A stretch of 64,000 nucleotides of DNA from DASSKA01 sp963839365 (GTDB lineage: Bacteria > Actinomycetota > Actinomycetes > Propionibacteriales > Nocardioidaceae). Every line of letters begins with the position of its first letter. The first letter of the stretch is position 1. The notes under the pieces are model-generated. The model searched no databases. It was not told where the DNA came from and worked only from the letters and a program-made list of their open reading frames with translations. A program made the position numbers and the translations under genes. This document shows positions 51,122-59,626 of the stretch, piece after piece. The stretch is from NCBI GenBank assembly GCA_963839365.1, contig CAWIUT010000002.1, positions 372,001 to 436,000 of the forward strand, in the 5' to 3' direction.

Positions 51122-52084
51122 CTAGTCGACCAGCTCGGTCGGCCGGGCGACGACGTCGACGAGGGCGCCGTTGCGCAGCACGGTGATCTCGGTGCGTGAG
51201 CCGATGGCGTCACCGAGCAGCTGCCGTTGCAGCGACTGGGCGTCGCGGAGCGGGGTGCCGTTCACCGCGAGCACCAGGTCCCCGGCGTGCAGGCCGCTGG
51301 TCTCCGCGGGGCTGCCGGTGACCACCTCGACGACGCGCAAGGCGCTGACCTGGCCGGTGCGCTCCGGCCACGGCGGTGGCAGGGGGGCGGGTCCGGTGAC
51401 CAGGCCGAGGTAGGCCCGACGGACCCGACCGTCGTGCATGAGCGCGGCGACGATCTGCCGGGTCGTCGCGTTGATCGGCACCGCGAGGCCCATGCCGATC
51501 CCGGCCAGCGCGGTGTTGATCCCCACGACACGTCCCGACGCGTCGGCCAGCGCACCTCCGGAGTTGCCCGGGTTCAGCGCGGCGTCGGTCTGGATCACGT
51601 CCTCGATGACGCGGGCGGCGTTCCGGGTGCGGGCGGGCATCGCGCGGCCGAGTGCGCTGACCACCCCGGCGGTGACGGTTCCGGCCAGCCCGAGCGGGTT
51701 GCCCACCGCGACCACCAGCATCCCGACGCGCAGCCGGTCGGCGTCGCCGTACTCGGGAGGGTCCGGAACCGGACGGTCCGTGCGCAGCACGGCCAGGTCG
51801 GACAGCGGGTCGCGTCCGACCACCGAGAACCGTGCCGTCACCCCGTCCGAGAAGGACGCCGCACCGCTCGCGGCGGCCCTTCGGCCCTCGCCGACCACGT
51901 GGGCGTTGGTGAGCAGGAGCCCCTCGTGGGTGAGGACCACGGCCGAGCCCGCGGAGCCGCCGTGCCCGTCCCGCACCCGGACCGCAGCGACACGGGGCGT
52001 CAGGTCGGCTGCCACGCGGGTGACGATCCGCGAGTAGGCGTCCAGAGGAGGCTCGGGGACCGAGTTGGGTTCGCGAGGCTGCAT
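51122..52084 (-). CDS. HtrA-like trypsin/PDZ serine protease, apparently cytosolic
   Basis: The 320-residue protein has a trypsin-like domain with His62 (TNAHVV), Asp96 (SDLAVL) and Ser175 (NPGNSGGAL), so the catalytic triad is complete. A PDZ domain follows (about 225-315; VTGSPAETSGLHAGDLVLAVNGTPL). Unlike most HtrA/DegP proteins it has no signal peptide or membrane anchor, which points to a cytoplasmic location. ATG at 52084 with GGGAG upstream. It is divergent from argC across a 134-base gap. Confidence 0.88.
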   Translation of the reverse strand: MQPREPNSVPEPPLDAYSRIVTRVAADLTPRVAAVRVRDGHGGSAGSAVVLTHEGLLLTNAHVVGEGRRAAASGAASFSDGVTARFSVVGRDPLSDLAVLRTDRPVPDPPEYGDADRLRVGMLVVAVGNPLGLAGTVTAGVVSALGRAMPARTRNAARVIEDVIQTDAALNPGNSGGALADASGRVVGINTALAGIGMGLAVPINATTRQIVAALMHDGRVRRAYLGLVTGPAPLPPPWPERTGQVSALRVVEVVTGSPAETSGLHAGDLVLAVNGTPLRDAQSLQRQLLGDAIGSRTEITVLRNGALVDVVARPTELVD

Positions 52085-52193
52085 GGCCGCTCCCGATTAC
52101 ATGATTACGACGTCGAGACAACGACCCGACGCCCGGGAAGATTCCTCGGTCCGGGCCCGCGCCGGCGGCGGGGGACGGGGGCGCGCGTGTACA

Positions 52194-52217
52194 TGCGATC
52201 CTATGTATACTCATGCG
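52194..52217 (+). promoter_or_regulatory. argC promoter with two overlapping ArgR (ARG) boxes
   Basis: TATACT at 52206-52211 is a clear -10 box. TGTATACTCATGCG (52204-52217) matches 11 of 14 positions of the streptomycete ARG-box pattern TGCATRWWYATGCA. A weaker copy, TGCGATCCTATGTA, lies at 52194-52207. Their position over the -10 box fits repression by arginine-bound ArgR, whose gene is at 57568. Transcription would start at about 52219, an ATG codon. Confidence 0.65.
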
Positions 52218-52218
52218 C

Positions 52219-53253
52219 ATGTCTGAGCAGTCGATCAACGTGGCGGTCGCCGGTGCCAGCGGGTACGCCGGCGGCGAGGTGCTGCGCCTGCTGCTGGGCC
52301 ACCCCGGTGTCAGGGTCGGAGCGGTCACGGCAGGGTCGAACGCCGGCCAGCGGCTCGGCGCCCTGCAGCCGCACCTGCTGCCCCTCGCCGACCGGATGCT
52401 GGAGGAGACCACCGTCGAGACCCTCGCCGGCCACGACGTCGTGTTCCTGGCGCTGCCGCACGGACAGTCCGCGGCCCTCGCCGAGCAGCTGCCCGGGAGC
52501 GCGGTGGTCATCGACTGCGGTGCGGACTTCCGACTGCGCGACGCCGCTGCGTGGGAGCGGTACTACGGTGGCGAGCACGCCGGCAGCTGGCCCTACGGGA
52601 TGCCCGAGCTCGGCGACCAGCGGACCCGGCTCCGCGGCGCCACCCGCATCGCGGTGCCCGGCTGCTACCCGACCGTCTCCACGCTGACGATCGCGCCCGC
52701 CGTCGAGGCCGGCATCGTGGACCCGGCCGACGTGGTGGTCGTGGCCGCGTCGGGCACCTCCGGAGCCGGCAAGTCGGCCAAGCCGCACCTGCTCGGCTCG
52801 GAGGTGATGGGCTCGGCCAGCGCCTACGGCGTGGGCGGCACCCACCGGCACACTCCCGAGATCGTCCAGAACCTCTCCGCGCTCACCGACGCCCGGGTGC
52901 GCGTCTCGTTCACCCCGGTGCTGGTGCCCATGCCTCGCGGCATCCTCGCCACCTGCTCCGCACCGACGTCGGTGTCGTCGGCCGAGGCCTACGACACCTA
53001 CCAGAAGGCCTACGCCGACGAGCCGTTCGTGCACGTGCTGCCTGAGGGGCAGTGGCCACAGACCAAGGCCGTGACGGGCTCCAACGCCGTGCAGGTCCAG
53101 GTCACCGTGGACCCCGACGCCGGCCGCCTGGTCGCGGTCGGGGCGGTGGACAACCTGGCCAAGGGCACGGGTGGCGCCGCGGTGCAGTGCATGAACCTCG
53201 CCCTCGGGCTGCCGGAGGCCACCGGCCTGACCACCGTTGGAGTCGCACCATGA
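52219..53253 (+). CDS. argC: N-acetyl-gamma-glutamyl-phosphate reductase
   Basis: ArgC reduces N-acetylglutamyl phosphate to the semialdehyde in arginine synthesis. The 344-residue protein begins close to the NADP motif VAVAGASGYAGGE, has the catalytic cysteine in VPGCYPT (Cys149) and the GTHRHTPEI segment. I chose the ATG at 52219 because the TATACT box at 52206-52211 places the transcript start right there. The ATG at 52213 would be upstream of the predicted mRNA start. The leaderless arrangement under ArgR control is typical of actinobacteria. The stop overlaps a 19-codon open frame leading to argJ. Confidence 0.93.
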   Translation: MSEQSINVAVAGASGYAGGEVLRLLLGHPGVRVGAVTAGSNAGQRLGALQPHLLPLADRMLEETTVETLAGHDVVFLALPHGQSAALAEQLPGSAVVIDCGADFRLRDAAAWERYYGGEHAGSWPYGMPELGDQRTRLRGATRIAVPGCYPTVSTLTIAPAVEAGIVDPADVVVVAASGTSGAGKSAKPHLLGSEVMGSASAYGVGGTHRHTPEIVQNLSALTDARVRVSFTPVLVPMPRGILATCSAPTSVSSAEAYDTYQKAYADEPFVHVLPEGQWPQTKAVTGSNAVQVQVTVDPDAGRLVAVGAVDNLAKGTGGAAVQCMNLALGLPEATGLTTVGVAP

Positions 53254-53309
53254 GCCGCACCCCACGAGACCGAACGCTCCGCTCGACCGGTCGCAGGGGG
53301 GTCGCATGA
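53250..53309 (+). CDS. Possible 19-codon coupling peptide between argC and argJ
   Basis: ATG at 53250 overlaps the argC stop (ATGA). The frame encodes 19 residues, many of them Arg (MSRTPRDRTLRSTGRRGVA), and its TGA at 53307-53309 overlaps the argJ ATG (again ATGA). This tiny frame would hand ribosomes from argC to argJ. Six of its residues are arginine, so it could also act as an arginine-responsive leader peptide. There is no conservation data; it may be chance. Confidence 0.4.
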   Translation: MSRTPRDRTLRSTGRRGVA

Positions 53310-54457
53310 GCGTCACGCACCCCCGCGGGTTCCGGGCCTCCGGTGTCACCGCGGGGCTGAAGAGCTCCGGCGACCCCGACGTCGCGGTGGTCGCCAGCGA
53401 CGGTCCGTACTACTCCTCCGCCAGCGTCTTCACCGCGAACCGGTGCAAGGCCAACCCGGTGCTGTGGAGCGAGCAGGTCGCCAAGGGCGGCATGGTGAAG
53501 GCCGTGGTGCTCAACTCCGGAGGCGCCAACTGCTACACCGGCTCCGAGGGGTTCGCCATCACCCACGCCACCGCCGAGAAGGTCGCCGCGGGCCTGGGCG
53601 CCGGCGCCGGTGAGGTGGTGGTCTGCTCCACCGGCCTGATCGGCATGCTCAACGACCGTGACGACCTGCTCGCGGGCGTGGACTCCGCCCTGCAGGCGCT
53701 GTCGTACGACGGGGGTGGTGACGCCGCCCGGGCGATCATGACCACCAACTCCGTCCCCAAGCAGGTGGTCGTCGAACGGGACGGCTGGAGCGTCGGCGGG
53801 ATGGCCAAGGGGGCCGGGATGCTCGCGCCGCAGCTGGCCACGATGCTCGTCGTACTCACCACCGACGCGCAGGTCGGCACCGCGGAGGCGGACCGGGCGC
53901 TGCGCACGGCCACCCGGGTCAGCTTCGACCGGCTGGACGCCGACGGGTGCATGTCCACCAACGACACCGTCACGCTGCTCGCCAACGGCGCCTCCGGTGC
54001 TGCTCCCACCACCGAGGAGCTCGCCGACGCCTTGGTGGAGGCCTGCACGGACCTCGCCAGGCAGCTTCTCGCCGACGCCGAGGGCGCCGACCACGAGATC
54101 GCGATCACGGTGGTCGGCGCCGCCGACGAGGACGATGCCGTCGAGGTGGCCCGCTCGGTGGCCCGCAGCAACCTGTTCAAGGCTGCGGTGTTCGGCAAGG
54201 ACCCGAACTGGGGCCGGGTGCTTGCCTCCCTCGGGACGACCACGGCGACCTTCGACCCCGCGGACCTGGACGTGGCCATGAACGGGGTCTGGGTGTGCAA
54301 GGCGTCCGAGCCGCACGAACCTCCCGACCGGGTCGACCTGTCTGCCCGCGAGGTCACCGTCACCATCGACCTCAAGGCCGGACCCGCCCGCGCCACCGTG
54401 TGGACCAACGACCTGACCCACGCCTACGTCCACGAGAACTCCGCCTACTCGAGCTGA
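53306..54457 (+). CDS. argJ: Bifunctional ornithine acetyltransferase/N-acetylglutamate synthase
   Basis: ArgJ moves the acetyl group from N-acetylornithine to glutamate, giving the cyclic arginine pathway. The 383-residue precursor cleaves itself before the conserved Thr in KGAGMLAPQLATML (about 168-181), producing alpha and beta chains. Other marks are NSGGANCYTG near 73-82 and SNLFKAAVFGKDPNWGR near 288. The ATG at 53306 gives the family N-terminus (HPRGFRASG). The frame continues upstream inside argC. Confidence 0.95.
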   Translation: MSVTHPRGFRASGVTAGLKSSGDPDVAVVASDGPYYSSASVFTANRCKANPVLWSEQVAKGGMVKAVVLNSGGANCYTGSEGFAITHATAEKVAAGLGAGAGEVVVCSTGLIGMLNDRDDLLAGVDSALQALSYDGGGDAARAIMTTNSVPKQVVVERDGWSVGGMAKGAGMLAPQLATMLVVLTTDAQVGTAEADRALRTATRVSFDRLDADGCMSTNDTVTLLANGASGAAPTTEELADALVEACTDLARQLLADAEGADHEIAITVVGAADEDDAVEVARSVARSNLFKAAVFGKDPNWGRVLASLGTTTATFDPADLDVAMNGVWVCKASEPHEPPDRVDLSAREVTVTIDLKAGPARATVWTNDLTHAYVHENSAYSS

Positions 54458-54462
54458 GAGAC

Positions 54463-55416
54463 ATGAGCACTTCCACGAACGGGAACGGCCCGCAGCTGAG
54501 CGGGCGACGGGCGCGTGCGCTGGCGAAGGCCGCCGTCCTCACCGAGGCGCTGCCGTGGCTGGAGGAGTTCCACGGCAAGACGGTCGTGATCAAGTACGGC
54601 GGCAACGCGATGGTCGACGACCAGCTCAAGCACGCGTTCGCCGAGGACATCGTCTTCCTCCGGTACGCCGGCCTACGGCCGGTCGTGGTGCACGGCGGCG
54701 GCCCGCAGATCTCGTCGATGCTCGACCGGCTCGGCATCGACAGCGAGTTCAAGGGCGGGCTGCGGGTCACCTCCCCGGAGGCGATGGACGTGGTGCGGAT
54801 GGTCCTGGTCGGCCAGGTCGGCCGGGAGCTGGTCGGGCTGCTCAACCAGCACGGTCCGCTCGCCGTCGGACTGTCGGGTGAGGACGCCGGCTTGTTCACC
54901 GCCGAGCGGACCACCGCGATCATCGACGGCGAGCCGGTCGACATCGGTCTGGTCGGCAACGTGGTCAAGGTGCGTCCCGAGGCCGTTCAGGACCTCATCG
55001 ACGCCGGGCGGATCCCGGTGGTCTCCGGAGTGGCGCCCGACGAGACCGGGGTGGTGCACAACGTGAACGCCGACACCGCCGCCGCCGCCCTGGCCGCCGC
55101 GCTGGACGCCGAGAAGCTGCTGGTGCTCACGGACGTGGAGGGGCTCTACCGCAACTGGCCGGACAGCGACGAGGTGATCGGGCAGATCGACGTCGACCAG
55201 CTCGCGGCACTGCTGCCGGGGCTCGCCTCCGGCATGGTGCCGAAGATGCAGGCCTGCCTGGACGCGGTCCGCAGCGGCGTCTCCCGGGCCAGCGTGATCG
55301 ACGGCCGGATCCCGCACTCGCTGCTGCTGGAGATCTTCACCGACGAGGGCAGCGGCACCATGGTCGTCCCCAACCCCGACTCCGCGGTCGACGCGGTGGA
55401 GCTGGAGGAGCTGTGA
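54463..55416 (+). CDS. argB: N-acetylglutamate kinase
   Basis: ArgB phosphorylates N-acetylglutamate, usually the arginine-inhibited step. The 317-residue protein has VIKYGGNAMVDD (about 42-53), VVVHGGGPQISSML (about 71-84), SGEDAGLFTAER near 139, and VNADTAAAALAAAL (about 203-216). The N-terminal helix before residue 38, which forms the hexamer in arginine-sensitive enzymes, is present. It begins five bases after the argJ stop and overlaps argD (GTGA). Confidence 0.96.
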   Translation: MSTSTNGNGPQLSGRRARALAKAAVLTEALPWLEEFHGKTVVIKYGGNAMVDDQLKHAFAEDIVFLRYAGLRPVVVHGGGPQISSMLDRLGIDSEFKGGLRVTSPEAMDVVRMVLVGQVGRELVGLLNQHGPLAVGLSGEDAGLFTAERTTAIIDGEPVDIGLVGNVVKVRPEAVQDLIDAGRIPVVSGVAPDETGVVHNVNADTAAAALAAALDAEKLLVLTDVEGLYRNWPDSDEVIGQIDVDQLAALLPGLASGMVPKMQACLDAVRSGVSRASVIDGRIPHSLLLEIFTDEGSGTMVVPNPDSAVDAVELEEL

Positions 55417-56612
55417 GTCTGACCGACCAGTGGCAGGAGCGCTACTCCCGTGCGCTGATGAACACGTTCGGGCCGCCGAAGCTGGTGCTCAGCCGCGGGG
55501 AGGGCGCCTACGTCTGGGACGCGGACGGCCGCCGCTACCTCGACCTCCTCGGAGGCATCGCGGTCAACGCGCTCGGGCACGGCCATCCGGCGCTGGTCGC
55601 GGCGGTCAGCGAGCAGCTGCGCACGCTCGGCCACGTGTCCAACTTCTTCGCCACCGAGCCGCAGATCCGGCTCGCCGAGAAGCTGCTGGAGCTGCTGGGG
55701 GCCTCGACAGGCTCGGCCGGCGGGGGGAAGGTCTTCTTCGCCAACTCCGGCACCGAGGCGAACGAGGCGGCGTTCAAGCTCACCCGCCGCACCGGGCGTA
55801 CCGGGCTGGTGGCCGCCGAGGGCAGCTTCCACGGCCGCAGCATGGGCGCGCTGGCGCTTACCGCGAAGGCGGCCTACCGCGAGCCGTTCGAGCCGCTGCC
55901 GGGAGAGGTGACCTTCGTGCCGTACGGCGACGCTGCCGCACTCGCCGAGGCGGTGGACGCGTCCACGGCCGCGGTGGTCCTCGAGCCGGTGCAGGGGGAG
56001 GCCGGGGTCGTGGTGCCGCCGGCGGGCTACCTGGACCAGGCCCGGCAGACCGCCGCGAGGCACGGCGCCCTGCTGTGGCTGGACGAGGTGCAGTCCGGGA
56101 TGGGACGCACCGGACGCTGGTTCGCCCACCAGCCCGGTGTCAGCCCGGACGTGGTCACTCTCGCCAAGGGCCTGGCGGGCGGGATCCCCATCGGCGCGTG
56201 CATCGCCCTGGGCGACGCCGCCGACCTGCTCCAGCCGGGAAACCACGGCACCACCTTCGGCGGCAACCCGGTCGCGGCCGCCGCCGCGCTGGCGGTGATC
56301 GAGACCATCGAGAAGGAGGGACTGCTCGCGCACGCCACCGAGATGGGGGAACAGCTGCGGGCGGGCCTGGCCGACCCGCGGGTCACCGAGGTGCGTGGCG
56401 AGGGGCTGCTGGTCGGCCTCGACCTGGACCGGCCGGTGGCCCCGGCCGTGGTGCAGGCGGCCCAGTTGGCGGGGTTCATCGTCAACGCGTGCTCGCCGGA
56501 ACGGATCCGGCTGGCCCCGCCGCTGATCCTCACCTCGGAGCAGGTCGCGGAGTTCACCGCGGCCTGGCCCGGCATCCTGGACGCGGCCTACGCGCAGGCG
56601 GACTCGGCGTGA
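55413..56612 (+). CDS. argD: Acetylornithine aminotransferase
   Basis: ArgD makes N-acetylornithine from the semialdehyde with glutamate and PLP. The 399-residue protein has VFFANSGTEANEAAFKL (about 109-125), WLDEVQSGMGRTG (about 222-234) and the PLP lysine in TLAKGLAGGIPIGA (about 249-262). A small in-frame segment, GASTGSAGGG (about 98-107), lies before the conserved KVFFANSG. Its bases include GCCTCGACAGGCTC, similar to REP-like sequences widespread in actinobacteria. Overlaps: argB (GTGA) and argF (GTGA). Confidence 0.96.
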   Translation: MSLTDQWQERYSRALMNTFGPPKLVLSRGEGAYVWDADGRRYLDLLGGIAVNALGHGHPALVAAVSEQLRTLGHVSNFFATEPQIRLAEKLLELLGASTGSAGGGKVFFANSGTEANEAAFKLTRRTGRTGLVAAEGSFHGRSMGALALTAKAAYREPFEPLPGEVTFVPYGDAAALAEAVDASTAAVVLEPVQGEAGVVVPPAGYLDQARQTAARHGALLWLDEVQSGMGRTGRWFAHQPGVSPDVVTLAKGLAGGIPIGACIALGDAADLLQPGNHGTTFGGNPVAAAAALAVIETIEKEGLLAHATEMGEQLRAGLADPRVTEVRGEGLLVGLDLDRPVAPAVVQAAQLAGFIVNACSPERIRLAPPLILTSEQVAEFTAAWPGILDAAYAQADSA

Positions 56613-57568
56613 CCCGGCACTTCCTCCGCGACGACGACCTCTCGCCGGACGAGCAGGCCGCGGTGCTCACGCTGGCCGAGCAGCTGAAGGAGGAGCGGTT
56701 CACCCGGATCGGGCGGCAGCCGCTGGACGGCCCGCGCACCGTCGCGGTGCTGTTCGACAAGCCCACGCTGCGCACGCAGCTGTCATTCACCACCGGCGTC
56801 GTCGAGCTCGGCGGCTACCCGATGGTGCTCGACGGCAACCTGGCCAGGATCGGGGTGCGCGAGTCGATCGCGGACACCGCCCGGGTGCTCGGTCGCCAGG
56901 CCACCGCGATCGTGTGGCGCACCTTCGACCAGTCCCGGATCGAGGAGATGGCCGCCCACGCGGGGGTGCCCGTGGTGAACGCCCTCACCGACCAGTTCCA
57001 CCCGTGCCAGCTGCTCGCCGACCTGTTCACGATCAAGGACCACCGCGGCCGGCTGGCCGGGCTCACCCTGGCGTTCCTCGGTGACGCCGGCTCGAACATG
57101 GCGCACTCCACGCTGCTCGCCGGAGCCACCGCCGGCATGGACGTGCGGGTCTCCGGACCGTCGGACTTCCCGCCCGACCCCGGCGTCCTGGACAAGGCGC
57201 GCGCCATCGCGGAGACCACCGGTGGCTCCGCGTCGTACGTCCCCGACGCCGCCGACGCGGTAGAGGCCGCCGACGTGGTGGCGACCGACACCTGGGTGTC
57301 GATGGGCAAGGAGGAGGAGGCCGGGCAGCGCGACGCCCCGTTCCGTCCTTACGCCGTCACCGAGTCGCTGCTGGAGAAGGCCGACAGCCAGGTGCTCGTG
57401 ATGCACTGCCTGCCTGCCCACCGGGGACGTGAGATCGAGGCCGCGGTCATCGACGGCCCGCACAGCGTCGTCTGGGACCAGGCCGAGAACCGGCTGCACG
57501 CCCAGAAGGCGCTGCTGGCCTGGCTGTTGGAGAACCAGGCACCCTCCGGTGCCGAGAAAGGCATGTGA
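56609..57568 (+). CDS. argF: Ornithine carbamoyltransferase
   Basis: ArgF joins ornithine and carbamoyl phosphate to citrulline. The 319-residue protein has the HPCQLLADL motif near 134, the ornithine-binding DTWVSMGKEEE near 229 and HCLPAHRG (about 265-272). The carbamoyl-phosphate loop, normally STRT, reads TLRT at residues 53-56 (KPTLRTQLSF), and the usual GRGEP segment is GVRES. The changes are conservative, and the enzyme is probably active. Position between argD and argR confirms the role. Confidence 0.93.
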   Translation: MTRHFLRDDDLSPDEQAAVLTLAEQLKEERFTRIGRQPLDGPRTVAVLFDKPTLRTQLSFTTGVVELGGYPMVLDGNLARIGVRESIADTARVLGRQATAIVWRTFDQSRIEEMAAHAGVPVVNALTDQFHPCQLLADLFTIKDHRGRLAGLTLAFLGDAGSNMAHSTLLAGATAGMDVRVSGPSDFPPDPGVLDKARAIAETTGGSASYVPDAADAVEAADVVATDTWVSMGKEEEAGQRDAPFRPYAVTESLLEKADSQVLVMHCLPAHRGREIEAAVIDGPHSVVWDQAENRLHAQKALLAWLLENQAPSGAEKGM

Positions 57569-58143
57569 TGACCTCACCGAGCAACGCAGCCATCCCCATG
57601 ACCAAGAGCGCCCGACAAGCGCGGATCGTGGACCTTCTCGGGCGCCACCAGGTACGGTCCCAGACCGAGCTGGCCGACCTGCTCTCCGAGGCCGGGGTCA
57701 CGGTCACCCAGGCCACCTTGTCCCGGGACCTGGTCGAGCTGGACGCCGTCAAGGTGCGCACCCCCTCCGGCGCGCTGGTCTACGCCGTTCCCGCCGAGGG
57801 CGGGGACCGGACCCCGCGCGCCGGCGTGGAGACGCTCGCGTCCGAGGCCCGGCTGGCCCGGCTGCTCAGCGAGCTGCTGGTGTCCGCGGACGCCTCGGCC
57901 AACATGGCCCTGCTGCGGACCCCACCGGGCGCGGCCCAGTTCTTGGCGTCGGCGTTCGACCGCGCCGAGATCGCCAGCATCCTCGGCACCGTCGCCGGGG
58001 ACGACACAGTGCTGGTGATCAGCCGCGAACCCGACGGCGGGCACGCCCTCGCCCAACGGTTCCTGGCTCTTGCCAACGACCCGCACTCCGGGTTCGAGGT
58101 ACACTCCCGCCCCCCGCACTACCTGAACGAGGACGCTCAGTGA
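57568..58143 (+). CDS. argR: Arginine repressor
   Basis: ArgR is the arginine-dependent repressor of the arg regulon. The 191-residue protein has an N-terminal winged helix (about 13-80; ARQARIVDLLGRHQVRSQTEL and VTQATLSRDLVELDAVKV) and a C-terminal hexamer/arginine-binding domain with AQFLASAFDRAEIASILGTVAGDDTVL, here about 124-150. ATG at 57568 overlaps the argF stop (TGATG); a GTG one codon earlier is also possible. ARG boxes at argC are its expected target, giving feedback over the whole operon including itself. Confidence 0.95.
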   Translation: MTSPSNAAIPMTKSARQARIVDLLGRHQVRSQTELADLLSEAGVTVTQATLSRDLVELDAVKVRTPSGALVYAVPAEGGDRTPRAGVETLASEARLARLLSELLVSADASANMALLRTPPGAAQFLASAFDRAEIASILGTVAGDDTVLVISREPDGGHALAQRFLALANDPHSGFEVHSRPPHYLNEDAQ

Positions 58144-58195
58144 TCTCACCGCCCAATTCCGCTCTCCGCCACCACACCTTCGAGGGGGTCCGGAG

Positions 58196-59626
58196 ATGAG
58201 CAAGGTTCTGGTCTCCCTCCCGAAGGGCGAACGCGTCGGTATCGCCTTCTCCGGCGGTCTGGACACCTCCGTGGCGGTCGCCTGGATGCGTGACCAGGGC
58301 GCGGTGCCGTGCACCTACACCGCGGACCTGGGCCAGTACGACGAGGACGACATCGCCGGCATCCCCGACCGGGCGCTGGAGTACGGCGCCGAGCTGGCCC
58401 GGGCCGTCGACTGCCGCAGGCAGCTCGTCGAGGAAGGTCTTGCGGCGCTCGCGTGCGGCGCGTTTCACATCCGTTCCGGCGGCCGCGCCTACTTCAACAC
58501 CACACCGCTCGGACGCGCGGTCACCGGGACCATGCTGGTGCGCGCGATGCACCAGGACGGGGTGGACATCTGGGGCGACGGATCGACGTTCAAGGGCAAC
58601 GACATCGAACGGTTCTACCGCTACGGCCTGCTCGCCAACCCGCAGCTGCGCATCTACAAGCCCTGGCTGGACGCGGAGTTCGTCCACGAGCTCGGCGGAC
58701 GCAATGAGATGAGCCAGTGGCTCACCGAGCACAAGCTGCCCTACCGGGACAGTCAGGAGAAGGCCTACTCCACCGACGCCAACATCTGGGGCGCGACCCA
58801 CGAGGCGAAGACGCTCGAGCACCTCGAGGTGTCCTTGGAGACGGTCGAGCCCATCATGGGCGTCAAGTTCTGGGACCCCTCGGTGCAGATCGCCACCGAG
58901 GACGTCACCATCCGGTTCGAGGGCGGCCGACCCGTCGCGGTGAACGGCACGTCGTACGACGACCCCGTGGCGCTGGTGCACGAGGCGAACGTGATCGGCG
59001 GCCGGCACGGCCTGGGCATGTCCGACCAGATCGAGAACCGCATCATCGAGGCTAAGTCCCGCGGCATCTACGAAGCGCCGGGCATGGCCCTGCTGTGGAT
59101 CGCCTACGAGCGTCTGCTCAACGCGATCCACAACGAGGACACCATCGCGCACTATCACACCGAGGGGCGCCGGCTCGGGCGACTGCTCTACGAGGGTCGC
59201 TGGCTCGACCCGCAGGCGCTCATGGTGCGGGAGGCGATCCAGCGTTGGGTGGCGTCGGTGGTGAGCGGGGAGGTGACCCTGCGGCTGCGGCGCGGGGAGG
59301 ACTACACGGTGCTTGGCACGGAGGGGCCGGCGTTCTCCTACCACCCCGACAAGCTGTCCATGGAGCGGATCGAGCACGCCGCCTTCGGGCCCATCGACCG
59401 GATCGGCCAGCTGACGATGCGCAACCTCGACATCGCCGACTCGCGCGCCAAGCTGGAGCTCTACGCCGAACAACCGATCGACGAAGGCCAGGTCCTCGTC
59501 GAGCACGGGACGCTGTACGGCGAGCTCGAACCCGGTGGCGCCGACCGGATCGCCAGCAACCCGGTCGTCGAGAGCGACGACGACTCCGCCCTGGACCAGG
59601 CAGCGATGGAGACCGGCACAGACTGA
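58196..59626 (+). CDS. argG: Argininosuccinate synthase, long (E. coli-like) type
   Basis: ArgG joins citrulline and aspartate with ATP. The 476-residue protein has the ATP motif AFSGGLDTS (about 17-25), YFNTTPLGRAVTGTMLV, WGDGSTFKGNDIERFYRYGLL and GGRHGLGMSDQIENRIIEAKSRG in near-identical form to the E. coli enzyme of 447 residues. The shorter form of about 400 residues is present in mycobacteria and Bacillus. So this is the other ArgG subfamily. A 52-base gap after argR contains CGAGGGGGTCCGGAG as RBS. It is coupled to argH (TGATG). Confidence 0.96.
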   Translation: MSKVLVSLPKGERVGIAFSGGLDTSVAVAWMRDQGAVPCTYTADLGQYDEDDIAGIPDRALEYGAELARAVDCRRQLVEEGLAALACGAFHIRSGGRAYFNTTPLGRAVTGTMLVRAMHQDGVDIWGDGSTFKGNDIERFYRYGLLANPQLRIYKPWLDAEFVHELGGRNEMSQWLTEHKLPYRDSQEKAYSTDANIWGATHEAKTLEHLEVSLETVEPIMGVKFWDPSVQIATEDVTIRFEGGRPVAVNGTSYDDPVALVHEANVIGGRHGLGMSDQIENRIIEAKSRGIYEAPGMALLWIAYERLLNAIHNEDTIAHYHTEGRRLGRLLYEGRWLDPQALMVREAIQRWVASVVSGEVTLRLRRGEDYTVLGTEGPAFSYHPDKLSMERIEHAAFGPIDRIGQLTMRNLDIADSRAKLELYAEQPIDEGQVLVEHGTLYGELEPGGADRIASNPVVESDDDSALDQAAMETGTD

